DNA from: Peptococcaceae bacterium
GTDB taxonomy: Bacteria > Bacillota > DSM-12270 > Thermacetogeniales > Thermacetogeniaceae
DNA: 8,758 nt
Direction: 5' to 3'
Assembly: GCA_003160265.1 (NCBI GenBank)
Contig: PLQY01000090.1
Location: 32,666-41,423 of the forward strand
The notes beneath the pieces are model-generated. The model did no database searches. It saw only the letters and a list, made by a program, of their open reading frames with translations, and was not told the origin of the DNA. Position numbers and translations under genes: made by a program. Each line of letters opens with the position of its first letter. Positions within the stretch are counted from its first letter, which is position 1. Positions 1 through 7,091 of the stretch are shown one piece after another.

Positions 1-146
1 TGATGAGTGATGAGTGATGAGTTGAATGATAGAGAAATACGAGGACTCTCATTACTCAGGACGCATTATCGGCGGCGGCTAGTTTCTGTTGAAAAGAGGC
101 GTGACAACTCATAACTCATAACTCATTACCCATTACTCGGAAAAAT
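1..146. repeat. Inverted arrays of a 7-base repeat (ATGAGTN) upstream of dxr
   Basis: No gene is visible here. The forward array at 4-24 reads ATGAGTG, ATGAGTG, ATGAGTT. Reverse-strand copies lie at 46-59 (CTCTCAT, TACTCAG) and at 106-140 (AACTCAT three times, then TACCCAT, TACTCGG). Read on the minus strand these give the same ATGAGTN core, so the block can fold on itself. All frames I checked close quickly, and I see no cdsA tail, although cdsA is the usual gene before dxr in Firmicutes. Tandem heptanucleotide repeats of this kind are known from cyanobacteria (STRR sequences). Calling this the same class is inference. The array stops about 6 bases before the usable dxr start and leaves no recognisable ribosome-binding site next to it. 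Confidence 0.8.
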
Positions 147-1322
147 GTGGTTGTGCTCGGATCTACTGGGTCGATCGGGAAACAGGCTCTGGAAGTGGTC
201 GGATGGTTTCCGGACCGGTTCAAGCTGGTCGGTCTGGCCACCAATAAGAATATAGAACTGCTCGAGGAACAGGTGGCGGCTCACGGCGTACCCTTTGCCG
301 CGGTGGCGGACCTGGCTGCGGCCAGGGAATTCGGGTGGCGCTCCCGTGGGAGCGGCGTCATTTGCCTGCCGGGTCCCGTTGGAATGAAGGAGCTGGCCAG
401 CCTGCCCGACGCAGACCTCATTCTGGTGGCTGTGAGCGGAATCGCCGGCCTGGTTCCCACCCTGGAGGCCATTAGCAGTGGCAAGACTGTGGCCCTGGCC
501 AACAAGGAGACCCTGGTGGCGGGGGGTTCCCTGGTAATGAGCGCTGCTGAGAGCCGGGGGGTGCAGGTAATACCCGTGGACAGCGAGCATTCCGCCATCC
601 ACCAGTGTCTAATGAGAGATGAGAAGCTAGAGGTGAGAGGTGGGACATCTCACATCCCAGTTGCCAGACTGATTATAACTGGTTCCGGCGGGCCTTTTCA
701 CGGCATGACCGGGGACCAGTTGCGGGATGTGACGCCGGAGCAGGCCCTCAGGCATCCGACCTGGCAGATGGGGGCTAAGATCACCATCGATTCGGCCACC
801 CTGATGAACAAGGGCCTGGAGGTCATCGAGGCTAGGTGGCTGTTCGATGTTGATTACCCTGACATAGAGGTGCTGATCCATCCGCAGAGCATCGTGCACG
901 GCCTGGTTGCCTATCAGGACGGGGCGGTGATCGCCCAACTGGGGCGACCGGACATGCGGGTGCCGATCCAGTATGCGCTTATGTTTCCGGAACGCATAGC
1001 CAACCGGCTGGAACCACTCGATCTGGCCGGGGCGGCGCAGTTGACTTTTGCCAAACCTGACCTGGAAACCTTTCATTGCCTGGCGCTGGCCATTGAGGCA
1101 GGGAAGGCCGGCGGCACCATGCCAGCGGTCTTGAACGCCGCCAACGAGGTGGCAGTGATGGCTTTCTTGCAAGGAAAGATACCATTCCTATCAATAGCCG
1201 AAGTTGTTGAGGGAACGATGAGTCGTCATGACGCCATCCCCTCGCCGGGCCTGGATGAGATCCTGAACGCAGACGGGTGGGCCCGGCAGGTGGCGGAACA
1301 TATGCTGAGTTCGAGGTGGTAG
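147..1322 (+). CDS. dxr: 1-deoxy-D-xylulose 5-phosphate reductoisomerase
   Basis: Cytoplasmic enzyme that rearranges and reduces 1-deoxy-D-xylulose 5-phosphate to 2-C-methyl-D-erythritol 4-phosphate with NADPH, the committed step of the MEP isoprenoid pathway. Visible signatures are the N-terminal nucleotide-binding GSTGSIG (residues 5-11), the ANKETLV region (118-124), metal ligands in PVDSEHSAI (Asp145, Glu147) and Glu225 in NKGLEVIEA, the active-site loop HPTWQMG (203-209) and the C-terminal NAANEVA. At 391 residues it is normal in length. The start is uncertain. GTG at 147 is the first usable codon, but the frame stays open back to 105, and AAA-AAT just before it matches the Lys-Asn expected after the usual initiator Met. 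The codon before those, where ATG would sit, is CGG at the end of the repeat array. The ATG at 145 is out of frame. No Shine-Dalgarno is evident. Residues 156-172 are encoded by a heptad-repeat insertion. The stop lies 3 nt before rseP. Confidence 0.96.
   Translation: MVVLGSTGSIGKQALEVVGWFPDRFKLVGLATNKNIELLEEQVAAHGVPFAAVADLAAAREFGWRSRGSGVICLPGPVGMKELASLPDADLILVAVSGIAGLVPTLEAISSGKTVALANKETLVAGGSLVMSAAESRGVQVIPVDSEHSAIHQCLMRDEKLEVRGGTSHIPVARLIITGSGGPFHGMTGDQLRDVTPEQALRHPTWQMGAKITIDSATLMNKGLEVIEARWLFDVDYPDIEVLIHPQSIVHGLVAYQDGAVIAQLGRPDMRVPIQYALMFPERIANRLEPLDLAGAAQLTFAKPDLETFHCLALAIEAGKAGGTMPAVLNAANEVAVMAFLQGKIPFLSIAEVVEGTMSRHDAIPSPGLDEILNADGWARQVAEHMLSSRW
613..661. repeat. 7-base-periodic repeat inside dxr
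   Basis: Seven consecutive heptamers: TGAGAGA, TGAGAAG, CTAGAGG, TGAGAGG, TGGGACA, TCTCACA, TCCCAGT. The first five share a TGAGA/TGGGA core and the last two are that core on the opposite strand, so the block contains an inverted repeat centred near 647. It encodes about residues 156-172 of Dxr, between HQCL and RLIITGSGG, a surface segment that varies in length across the family. The frame is kept. The TGAG core is shared with the arrays at 1-140, which suggests related elements, but the consensus differs (TGAGAGN against TGAGTNA). Confidence 0.6.
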
Positions 1323-1325
1323 GCC

Positions 1326-2354
1326 ATGTTTATCCTGGTTGCCCTCCTGGTATTGGGGGTCCTGATCTTTGTACATGAACTCGGTCACTTTATCGTGGCC
1401 AAACTGTCAGGGATGCCGGTCGATGAATTCAGCCTGGGGTTCGGGCCTGCCATAGCCAGCAGGCAATGGGGCGAGACCCGGTATTCTCTGCGGATCTTGC
1501 CTCTCGGTGGGTATAACAAGATAGCGGGTATGGAGCCCAATGACGACCGCCCGAACGGCTTCACACACAAGCCCCTAGCGGCGCGGATAGGGGTGATCCT
1601 GGCCGGTTCCCTGTCCAACCTGGTGTTCGCAGTCCTGATCTTCGTCATCCTGTTCAGCGTCATGGGCACTCCTACGGCATCCAACGCCAACCTGATCGGG
1701 GACATCATGCCCAAGAGCCCTGCCGAACATGCCGGTTTGCAACCCGGTGACCGGATCTCCATGATTGATGGTAGACAGACCTCAACCTGGGATGACGTGG
1801 CCTCGAATATCCACAGCAAGGGCACCAGTCCGGTGACTTTGCTGATCGAGCGCCAGGGGCAAGACTTCAGCCTGGTGATCACACCGGAATATGATCCCAG
1901 TTCCAAGATCAGCCTGATCGGCATTGTCCCAACAACTGTCTGGTTAAAGCAGGGCATTATCCCGGGCATGCAATCCGGCCTGCAGGAATCATATGACTGG
2001 TCGGCACAGATTGTGCAGTCATTGGTGCAACTGTTCACGGGCAAGGTTCAGATGCAGGACCTGTCGGGCCCGGTAGGCATTGTCAAGACGCTTGGCGATA
2101 CTGCCCGGGAAGGCCTGCGCTACCTGCTGATACTTACCGGAATACTGGGCATCAACCTGGCCATTGTCAACCTCTTGCCGATCCCGGCCCTGGACGGCAG
2201 CCGCCTGGTCTTTCTGCTCCTGGAGGGAGCGAGAGGCAAGCCGATCAACCCAGAAAAAGAAAACATCATCCACCTGGTAGGGTTTGCAGTGCTTATGTGT
2301 CTCGTGCTGATGATTACTTACAACGACATTATACGGCTGTTTTCAGGAGGCTGA
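1326..2354 (+). CDS. rseP: RIP-type membrane metalloprotease (site-2 protease, RseP/YluC family)
   Basis: Intramembrane zinc protease that cuts transmembrane substrates such as anti-sigma factors and signal-peptide remnants. The first membrane segment holds the catalytic HELGH (His17, Glu18, His21). A second hydrophobic segment lies at about 92-113. A single PDZ domain follows at about 118-185 (SPAEHAGLQPGDRI). The C-terminal half has the LSGPVGIV motif (246-253), a membrane segment with NLLPIPALDG, whose Asp290 is the third zinc ligand, and a last membrane helix at about 316-335. The 342-residue length and single PDZ domain fit the short Gram-positive form. The ATG is 3 nt after the dxr stop, with AGGTGG (1314-1319) inside the dxr tail as ribosome-binding site, so the two genes are probably translationally coupled. 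The natural substrate cannot be deduced from the window. Confidence 0.96.
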   Translation: MFILVALLVLGVLIFVHELGHFIVAKLSGMPVDEFSLGFGPAIASRQWGETRYSLRILPLGGYNKIAGMEPNDDRPNGFTHKPLAARIGVILAGSLSNLVFAVLIFVILFSVMGTPTASNANLIGDIMPKSPAEHAGLQPGDRISMIDGRQTSTWDDVASNIHSKGTSPVTLLIERQGQDFSLVITPEYDPSSKISLIGIVPTTVWLKQGIIPGMQSGLQESYDWSAQIVQSLVQLFTGKVQMQDLSGPVGIVKTLGDTAREGLRYLLILTGILGINLAIVNLLPIPALDGSRLVFLLLEGARGKPINPEKENIIHLVGFAVLMCLVLMITYNDIIRLFSGG

Positions 2355-2361
2355 GGCTGGG

Positions 2362-3441
2362 ATGATGAGGCGGAACACCAGGCAGTTGATGCTGGGGCGC
2401 CTTCCGGTGGGCGGCGGGGCGCCCATTTCCGTGCAGACGATGACCAAGACGGATACCCGGGATGCCCAGGCCACTGTGGCGCAGATCAGAGAGTTGGAGC
2501 AACTCGGGTGCGACGTGATCAGGGTGGCTGTGCCCGACGAACTGGCAGCCAGGGAACTGGCCGGGATCAGGTCCAGTATCGGCATCCCCCTGGTGGCGGA
2601 TATTCACTTCGATTACCGGCTGGCGTTGCAAGCGATTGCGGCTGGAGTCGACGGGTTGCGGATCAATCCCGGAAACATCGGGTCGCAGGACCGGGTGCGG
2701 GCGGTTGTCAGGGCGGCAGCGGAGCGCCGGATTCCGATCAGGATCGGCGTGAATGCCGGTTCTCTGGCGCCAGAGGTCCTGGAACGCTACGGGAGAACCC
2801 CGGCCGGTCTGGTGGAGAGCGCCCTTTCGCACGTCCGGCTGCTGGAGCAGGAACAGTTCTTCGACATCAAGATCTCCGTCAAAGCCTCTGATGTGCTTCT
2901 GACTATCGAAGCTTACCGGCTGCTTTCGGAAAAGGTCGATTACCCCCTGCACCTGGGGGTGACTGAGGCGGGCGGACCCTGGGCAGGCACCGTTAAATCG
3001 GCTATTGGCATCGGCGCTCTCCTATCCGAGGGCATCGGAGACACCATCCGGGTGTCCCTTACAGGCACGCCACACGAGGAGGTAAGGGCGGGGAAACAGA
3101 TTCTCAGGAGCCTTGGCTTGCGCCAGGGTGGCATCGATCTGATCTCCTGCCCGACCTGTGGGCGCTGCCAGGTCGACTTGTTGGAAATCGCCCGGGTTGT
3201 CGAGGAGCAACTCCCGGAAACGGACGAGGGCTTGAAGGTAGCGGTGATGGGCTGTACTGTAAACGGACCTGGCGAAGCACGGGATGCGGATGTCGGTATT
3301 GCCGGCGGTAGGGGTAAGGGCATGTTGTTCAAGCGTGGTCTACTGCTCCGTAGGGTACCGGAAGAAAACCTTGCTGAAGCTTTAATTATGGAAATCAAAC
3401 AAATGCTGGGGGAAAGGAAACAAGATCATGCGAGTGACTGA
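2362..3441 (+). CDS. ispG: 4-hydroxy-3-methylbut-2-en-1-yl diphosphate synthase (IspG/GcpE)
   Basis: Iron-sulfur enzyme of the MEP pathway that reductively opens the ring of methylerythritol cyclodiphosphate to give HMBPP. The N-terminal TIM-barrel part has [12 protein letters not shown] (21-32), [11 protein letters not shown] (78-88) and [10 protein letters not shown] (98-107). The C-terminal [4Fe-4S] part has CPTCGRC (Cys263, Cys266) and [21 protein letters not shown] with Cys298 and Glu305, the full cluster ligand set known for the family. At 359 residues it is the usual short bacterial form. Two ATG codons stand in tandem (2362, 2365). AGGAGG (2345-2350) and a closer GAGG (2353-2356) favour the first. 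It lies 7 nt after rseP and its last 14 nt overlap proS. The presence of both Dxr and IspG indicates a working MEP route. Confidence 0.97.
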   Translation: MMRRNTRQLMLGRLPVGGGAPISVQTMTKTDTRDAQATVAQIRELEQLGCDVIRVAVPDELAARELAGIRSSIGIPLVADIHFDYRLALQAIAAGVDGLRINPGNIGSQDRVRAVVRAAAERRIPIRIGVNAGSLAPEVLERYGRTPAGLVESALSHVRLLEQEQFFDIKISVKASDVLLTIEAYRLLSEKVDYPLHLGVTEAGGPWAGTVKSAIGIGALLSEGIGDTIRVSLTGTPHEEVRAGKQILRSLGLRQGGIDLISCPTCGRCQVDLLEIARVVEEQLPETDEGLKVAVMGCTVNGPGEARDADVGIAGGRGKGMLFKRGLLLRRVPEENLAEALIMEIKQMLGERKQDHASD

Positions 3442-5275
3442 GACACTGATATCTACCCTAAGGGAGGTGCCGGCGGAGGCTGACATCGTCAGCCACCAGT
3501 TGCTGCTCAGGTCCGGCATGCTCCGCAAGGTGGCCGCCGGGATCTATACCATCCTGCCACTGGGGCACCGGGTGCTGCTGAAGATTGAAGCGATCATCCG
3601 GGAAGAGATGAACCGGGCCGGGGGCATCGAACTGCTCATGCCGATCATTCAGCCGGCGGAACTCTGGCAGCAGAGCGGGAGATGGGATGTCTACGGCCCG
3701 GAGTTGTTTCGCTTGAAGGATAGGCATGAGCGCAGTTTCTGCCTGGGACCGACACACGAGGAGCTCTTTACGGAGTTGGTTCGCCAGGAGATCAGATCAT
3801 ACCGGCAACTTCCTTTAATGCTGTACCAGATACAGAACAAGTACCGGGATGAGCGGAGGCCGCGCTTCGGGCTGCTGCGTGGCCGGGAGTTCATCATGAA
3901 GGACCTGTATTCTTTTGACATCGACGAGAATGGCCTTGATGCAAGCTATCGTAAAATGTACGCGGCTTATAACCGGATCTTCACCCGCTGCGGGTTAGAC
4001 TTCAGGGTGGTGGAGGCTGACCCCGGCGCCATTGGTGGGAGCGATACCCACGAGTTTATGGTCATGGCAGACACCGGCGAGGCGGAGATTGTCTTCTGTT
4101 CAGCCTGCGATTATGCTGCGGATGTTGAAAAGGCGCCCTGTCTTGTAGAGAGCCAGACAGGGCCGCGCCCGCGCCCAGAGGGCACCCGGCGCCGCATTCT
4201 TTCCTCCGCATCCAGGACTCGGCCGGGCCTGAAAGAATGCGGAGTACAAGACCGGGCGGAAAGCCCGGATGCGGTGGAGGCGGTGCTGTGTCCGGTGGAC
4301 GAGGCGCGGTTGCAGCCACTTCAGCGGGTGCGGACGCCGGGAACGAGGACGGTAAGGGAAGTGGCCGAATACCTGGGCATCCCGGCTGAGCAGGTGCTGA
4401 AGATCCTGATGTACGTCACGGACGACGTGCCGGTAGCGGTCCTGGTGAGAGGAGACCGCAGCCTTAACGAGATCAAGCTTAAAAACTATCTGCAGACGAA
4501 TGTGCTGGAGATAGCAGATGAAGAAGATGTCGCCGGACGCTTCGGCTTGCCGCAAGGTTTTGCAGGGCCGGTCGGTCTGGGCGGACGGGTCAGGCTATTG
4601 GCAGACAACGAGATCAAAAACCTGTCAAATATGGTGGCAGGGGCTAACGAACCGGACTTCCACTACCGCAACGTGAACTATGGTAGAGATTATCAAGTGG
4701 AAGACTTCGCCGACTTCCGGCTCGCTCAGGAAGGCGACATCTGCCCCAAGTGCGGACAGCCGTTACAATTGAAGCGGGGGATCGAGATCGGCCAGTTGTT
4801 CAAACTGGGAACGAAATATAGCAAAGCCATGGGAGCCAATGTATTGGACGAAAATGGCAGGGAGATTCCTGTAGTGATGGGCTGCTATGGAATCGGAGTC
4901 ACCCGTACCCTGGCTGCAGCGGTCGAACAGTGGCATGATCAGGATGGCATCATCTGGCCGCCTTCTATTGCCCCCTATGAGGCCGTGATTATTCCGGTCG
5001 GGCAGCACGACTCCTTGCAGGCTGACCTGGCGGATGACTTTTGCCGGCAATTGACAGACTCCGGTATTGACTCCATCTACGACGACAGATCTGAAAGGAC
5101 CGGGGTGAAATTCAAGGACGCGGACTTGATTGGCTACCCGGTGCGGATCGTCATCAACAAGGATACGGTAACGGAGGGGTTGGTGGAAATCAAGTGGCGG
5201 GCCTCTGGCGCCGTGGAGAGGATTCCCAAGGATACGGCTGCGGCGTATCTCAGGCACAAACTCGCCAGGGACTGA
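3428..5275 (+). CDS. proS: Prolyl-tRNA synthetase, bacterial type with editing domain, carrying an in-frame palindromic insertion
   Basis: Class II aminoacyl-tRNA synthetase that charges tRNA-Pro. Motif 1 lies around [17 protein letters not shown] (38-54), motif 2 is [16 protein letters not shown] (140-155) and motif 3 is GCYGIGVTR (485-493), followed by the anticodon-binding domain (about 515-615). Between motifs 2 and 3 is the YbaK-like editing domain (about 300-425, with [16 protein letters not shown]), which clears mischarged Ala-tRNA-Pro. CSAC (224-227) and CPKC (439-442) form a likely zinc pair seen in some Firmicute enzymes. The protein has 615 residues against about 570 for the family. 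The excess lies at residues 236-277, just before the editing domain, in an Arg/Pro-rich stretch encoded by a palindromic element. ATG at 3428 overlaps ispG by 14 nt, with AAAGGA at 3413-3418. All catalytic motifs are intact, so the enzyme is probably functional. Confidence 0.97.
   Translation: MRVTETLISTLREVPAEADIVSHQLLLRSGMLRKVAAGIYTILPLGHRVLLKIEAIIREEMNRAGGIELLMPIIQPAELWQQSGRWDVYGPELFRLKDRHERSFCLGPTHEELFTELVRQEIRSYRQLPLMLYQIQNKYRDERRPRFGLLRGREFIMKDLYSFDIDENGLDASYRKMYAAYNRIFTRCGLDFRVVEADPGAIGGSDTHEFMVMADTGEAEIVFCSACDYAADVEKAPCLVESQTGPRPRPEGTRRRILSSASRTRPGLKECGVQDRAESPDAVEAVLCPVDEARLQPLQRVRTPGTRTVREVAEYLGIPAEQVLKILMYVTDDVPVAVLVRGDRSLNEIKLKNYLQTNVLEIADEEDVAGRFGLPQGFAGPVGLGGRVRLLADNEIKNLSNMVAGANEPDFHYRNVNYGRDYQVEDFADFRLAQEGDICPKCGQPLQLKRGIEIGQLFKLGTKYSKAMGANVLDENGREIPVVMGCYGIGVTRTLAAAVEQWHDQDGIIWPPSIAPYEAVIIPVGQHDSLQADLADDFCRQLTDSGIDSIYDDRSERTGVKFKDADLIGYPVRIVINKDTVTEGLVEIKWRASGAVERIPKDTAAAYLRHKLARD
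4135..4257. repeat. Palindromic element inserted in frame in proS
   Basis: A 123-bp segment (41 codons) bounded by inverted repeats: GCCCTGTCTTGTA (4135-4147) and TACAAGACCGGGC (4245-4257), 12 of 13 bases complementary. A second, perfect 12-bp pair lies inside: CCGCATTCTTTC (4192-4203) and GAAAGAATGCGG (4231-4242). Overlapping minor pairs are 4135-4143 with 4155-4163 (9 bp), 4206-4213 with 4267-4274 (8 bp) and 4252-4257 with 4263-4268 (6 bp), so the boundary could be a few bases wider. Removing the segment would leave a ProS of 574 residues in the same frame, close to the normal length. It encodes no transposase and looks like a small non-autonomous repeat tolerated at a domain junction. The name of any known family is unknown to me. 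Confidence 0.75.
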
Positions 5276-5346
5276 TAGCGAGATCATTGGTGGATCATCC
5301 TTTTGTGCAAGATCCGTAGAAACTATAAAATTACTAAAAGGCCGGG

Positions 5347-5375
5347 TTGCAGAAAGCGTGGCGTTTTGATATAAT
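5347..5375 (+). promoter_or_regulatory. Sigma-A-type promoter for the nusA module
   Basis: A perfect -10 box TATAAT (5370-5375) is preceded by a partial -35 box TTGCAG (5347-5352) with the ideal 17-nt spacer. Transcription would begin around 5382 and give a leader of about 220 nt before nusA. It lies 72 nt after the proS stop. I see no clear intrinsic terminator after proS, so read-through from the dxr-proS block is also possible. Confidence 0.7.
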
Positions 5376-5379
5376 TTGA

Positions 5380-5601
5380 CTAGCCAAAGGGCTAGGTTTG
5401 GGCAGGCCCTGAAGCCTAGTTTCAGGCTGAGGCTACACCTGAACGTCGGGATTCAGCTCTGAAAGGCTGCCTTTTCGTGGAGGTTGCTGAGGGAGTGGGT
5501 TTATGCCCACTCTTAAATATTATGTTTCTGCTCCCAGGCATGATCACGATTAACGGCCACAGGTCGCGAACCTTTGAAAGATTCGGGAGGCAAGACCGAT
5601 T
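5380..5601 (+). ncRNA. Structured 5' leader of nusA (rimP-type leader without rimP)
   Basis: This gene-free stretch contains several hairpins: CTAGCC/GGCTAG (5380-5385 with 5390-5395), CCTGAA/TTCAGG (5408-5413 with 5421-5426), CTGAA/TTCAG (5439-5443 with 5452-5456) and a strong 7-bp stem GAGTGGG/CCCACTC (5493-5499 with 5506-5512). The loop at 5414-5419 can also pair with 5392-5397, which would compete with the first hairpin. From memory, a GTGGG...CCCAC hairpin of this kind commonly stands just before rimP in Firmicutes. Here nusA follows 89 nt later, with GGGAGG (5585-5590) as ribosome-binding site. The run after the hairpin (TTAAATATT) is a poor U-tract, so attenuation is possible but not shown. 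No RimP-like coding sequence is present. Confidence 0.5.
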
Positions 5602-6741
5602 ATGAATACTGAATTTGTTAGCGCCCTAAAAGAAATCGAAAAAGAGAAAGGCATCAGCATAGATTTTCTTTTGCAGGCTACTGAACATGCCCTGCTCACT
5701 GCTTTCCGGAAAAATTTCGGGGCGCAGAATGCCAGGGTCGAGATCGAAAGGGACACCGGTGAGTATAAGGTTTTTGCCAAAAAAGTGGTGGTGGAGTCTG
5801 TCACCGACCCACGTCTGGAGATTGCCATCGGTGATTGCCAAGAGGGCGGTTCCGAAGTGGTCCTCGGGGATGTGGTAGAAGTCGAGGTCACCCCCAAGAA
5901 TTTCGGACGGATTGCCGCCCAGGCTGCCAAACAGGTGGTTATGCAGCAGATCAGGGAAGCGGAGCGCGGGTTGATCTATGAAGAATTTTTGAGTCGGGAG
6001 GGGGACATCGTAACCGGAGTGGTCCGGCGCCTGGAAGCCAAGAATATGTTTATTGACCTCGGCCGGGCCGAAGCGCTGCTCGCACCTGCAGAACAGATAC
6101 CGACAGAAAGGCATAAACAGAGCGACCGCATTAAAACTTACGTGATCGAGGTCAAAAAAACCACCAAGGGACCCCAGATATTGGTCTCCAGGACCCATCC
6201 CGGTCTGGTCAAGCGCCTTTTTGAGTTGGAGGTACCGGAGATCTATGAAGGCGTGGTGGAAATCAAGGCTGTTGCCAGAGAACCGGGCAGCCGCTCCAAG
6301 ATCGCGGTGTATTCCAGGGATGAGAATGTAGACTCCGTCGGGGCTTGCGTCGGCCCGAAGGGCATGCGGGTGCAGGCAATCGTCAACGAGTTGAAGGGGG
6401 AGAAAATTGATATTATCCGGTGGAACAGCAGCCCGGTGGAGTTCGTGGCCAATGCCCTGAGCCCGGCAAAGCCGATCGCTGTCGGGATTGACGAGGATGA
6501 GAAGATCGCCAGAGTGACTGTTCCAGACCACCAGTTGTCGCTGGCGATCGGAAAAGAGGGCCAGAATGCCCGCCTGGCAGCCAGGCTGACCGGATGGAAG
6601 ATCGACATCAAGAGTATCTCTCAGATGCGGGAAAAGATTGATTATGCCTCTGAACCCGACGGGGAGGAGAATGTCGACGATGGGCAGGATCAGGAAGATT
6701 CCGCAGCGGATCTGCGTGGGGTGCCAAAAAGCAAGGGGTAA
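5602..6741 (+). CDS. nusA: Transcription termination/antitermination factor NusA
   Basis: RNA-polymerase-bound elongation factor that modulates pausing, termination and antitermination. Domains in order: the N-terminal polymerase-binding domain (about 1-125), S1 domain (about 134-198, ending ILVSRTHP), KH1 with GPKG (251-254) in VGPKGMRVQAIVNELKGEKIDII, and KH2 with IGKEGQNARLAARLTG (316-331). It ends after a short acidic tail (EENVDDGQDQEDSAAD). At 379 residues it is the Gram-positive form, without the C-terminal acidic repeats of E. coli NusA. GGGAGG lies 11 nt before the ATG, a little far but the best choice. The last 62 nt overlap ylxR. Normally rimP precedes it. Here the leader RNA does. 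Confidence 0.97.
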   Translation: MNTEFVSALKEIEKEKGISIDFLLQATEHALLTAFRKNFGAQNARVEIERDTGEYKVFAKKVVVESVTDPRLEIAIGDCQEGGSEVVLGDVVEVEVTPKNFGRIAAQAAKQVVMQQIREAERGLIYEEFLSREGDIVTGVVRRLEAKNMFIDLGRAEALLAPAEQIPTERHKQSDRIKTYVIEVKKTTKGPQILVSRTHPGLVKRLFELEVPEIYEGVVEIKAVAREPGSRSKIAVYSRDENVDSVGACVGPKGMRVQAIVNELKGEKIDIIRWNSSPVEFVANALSPAKPIAVGIDEDEKIARVTVPDHQLSLAIGKEGQNARLAARLTGWKIDIKSISQMREKIDYASEPDGEENVDDGQDQEDSAADLRGVPKSKG

Positions 6742-6943
6742 AAAAGAATTGATCCGGATTGTCAGGACACCGGACCTACAGGTGAAGATCGATGCCACCG
6801 GAAAGCTTTCCGGAAGAGGCGCCTATCTGTGCCGGGATCTCGAATGCCTGGACTTGGCCATGACCGGGAAGAAACTGCAGCGGGCCTTGCATGCGGACCT
6901 CCCCCCGGAGGTCGTGGAAAACTTGAAGGCTCAACTGGCTTAA
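6680..6943 (+). CDS. ylxR: YlxR family RNA-binding protein (RnpM, DUF448)
   Basis: Small nucleic-acid-binding protein encoded between nusA and infB in Firmicutes. The B. subtilis protein has been reported to bind and modulate RNase P (RnpM). Seen here are the family's opening RKIPQRICVGC with Cys12 and Cys15, LIRIVRTPDLQV (24-35), GRGAYLC (45-51, Cys51), Cys56, and a basic stretch GKKLQRAL. At 87 residues it is normal in length. The start at 6680 (MGRIRKIPQR) is preferred because AGGAG (6665-6669) is 10 nt upstream. ATG at 6671 would add MST but sits almost on that site. The gene overlaps the nusA tail by 62 nt in another frame, so its translation is likely coupled to nusA. Confidence 0.93.
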   Translation: MGRIRKIPQRICVGCQKARGKKELIRIVRTPDLQVKIDATGKLSGRGAYLCRDLECLDLAMTGKKLQRALHADLPPEVVENLKAQLA

Positions 6944-6992
6944 GGTTCACCGGCCTGATCAGCGCAGGCGGGCTTCGACCACAGATAGCTAC

Positions 6993-7037
6993 CCGCTCTA
7001 ATGCTCCCGCTTTTCAGAAGCGGTGGTATAAGAGCGG
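6993..7037. repeat. Long imperfect hairpin (20-bp stem) between ylxR and infB
   Basis: Bases 6993-7012 pair with 7018-7037 over 20 positions with two single mismatches and two G-T pairs, closing a 5-base loop TTCAG. The blocks are CCGCTCT with AGAGCGG, ATGCT with GGTAT, and CCGCTT with AAGCGG. TAG at 6986-6988 and CTA at 7038-7040 extend it across a bulge. There is no U-tract after it, so it is not a standard terminator. It could be a palindromic repeat element, an RNA processing site or the remains of an insertion-sequence end. Confidence 0.65.
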
Positions 7038-7056
7038 CTACGTCCCGATTGCTAAG

Positions 7057-7091
7057 GCTTCAGTGGAGGAAGAAAATCCCCCCACTGAAGC
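7057..7091. repeat. 10-bp perfect inverted repeat before infB
   Basis: GCTTCAGTGG (7057-7066) and CCACTGAAGC (7082-7091) form a perfect 10-bp stem with a 15-nt loop. It follows the 20-bp-stem hairpin by 19 nt. No T-run follows, which argues against a simple terminator. The look of two successive hairpins ending in CACTGAAGC recalls right ends of IS200/IS605-type (TnpB-associated) elements as I remember them, but no transposase or TnpB protein remnant is recognisable, so that link is a guess. Confidence 0.6.

Noticed and set aside
145..147. ATG as dxr start codon
   Set aside because: It is in a different frame from the conserved GSTGSIG motif. The correct frame begins at GTG 147 or further upstream.
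5276..5300. Possible terminator after proS (GATCATTGGTGGATCATCC then TTTT)
   Set aside because: The two GATCAT copies are direct repeats rather than a stem, and only three bases pair. It does not qualify as an intrinsic terminator.
5522..5605. 27-codon open frame between the leader hairpin and nusA, its TGA overlapping the nusA ATG
   Set aside because: No ribosome-binding site precedes its ATG, which follows the hairpin directly, and the peptide resembles neither RimP nor a known leader peptide. The stop-start overlap may be chance.
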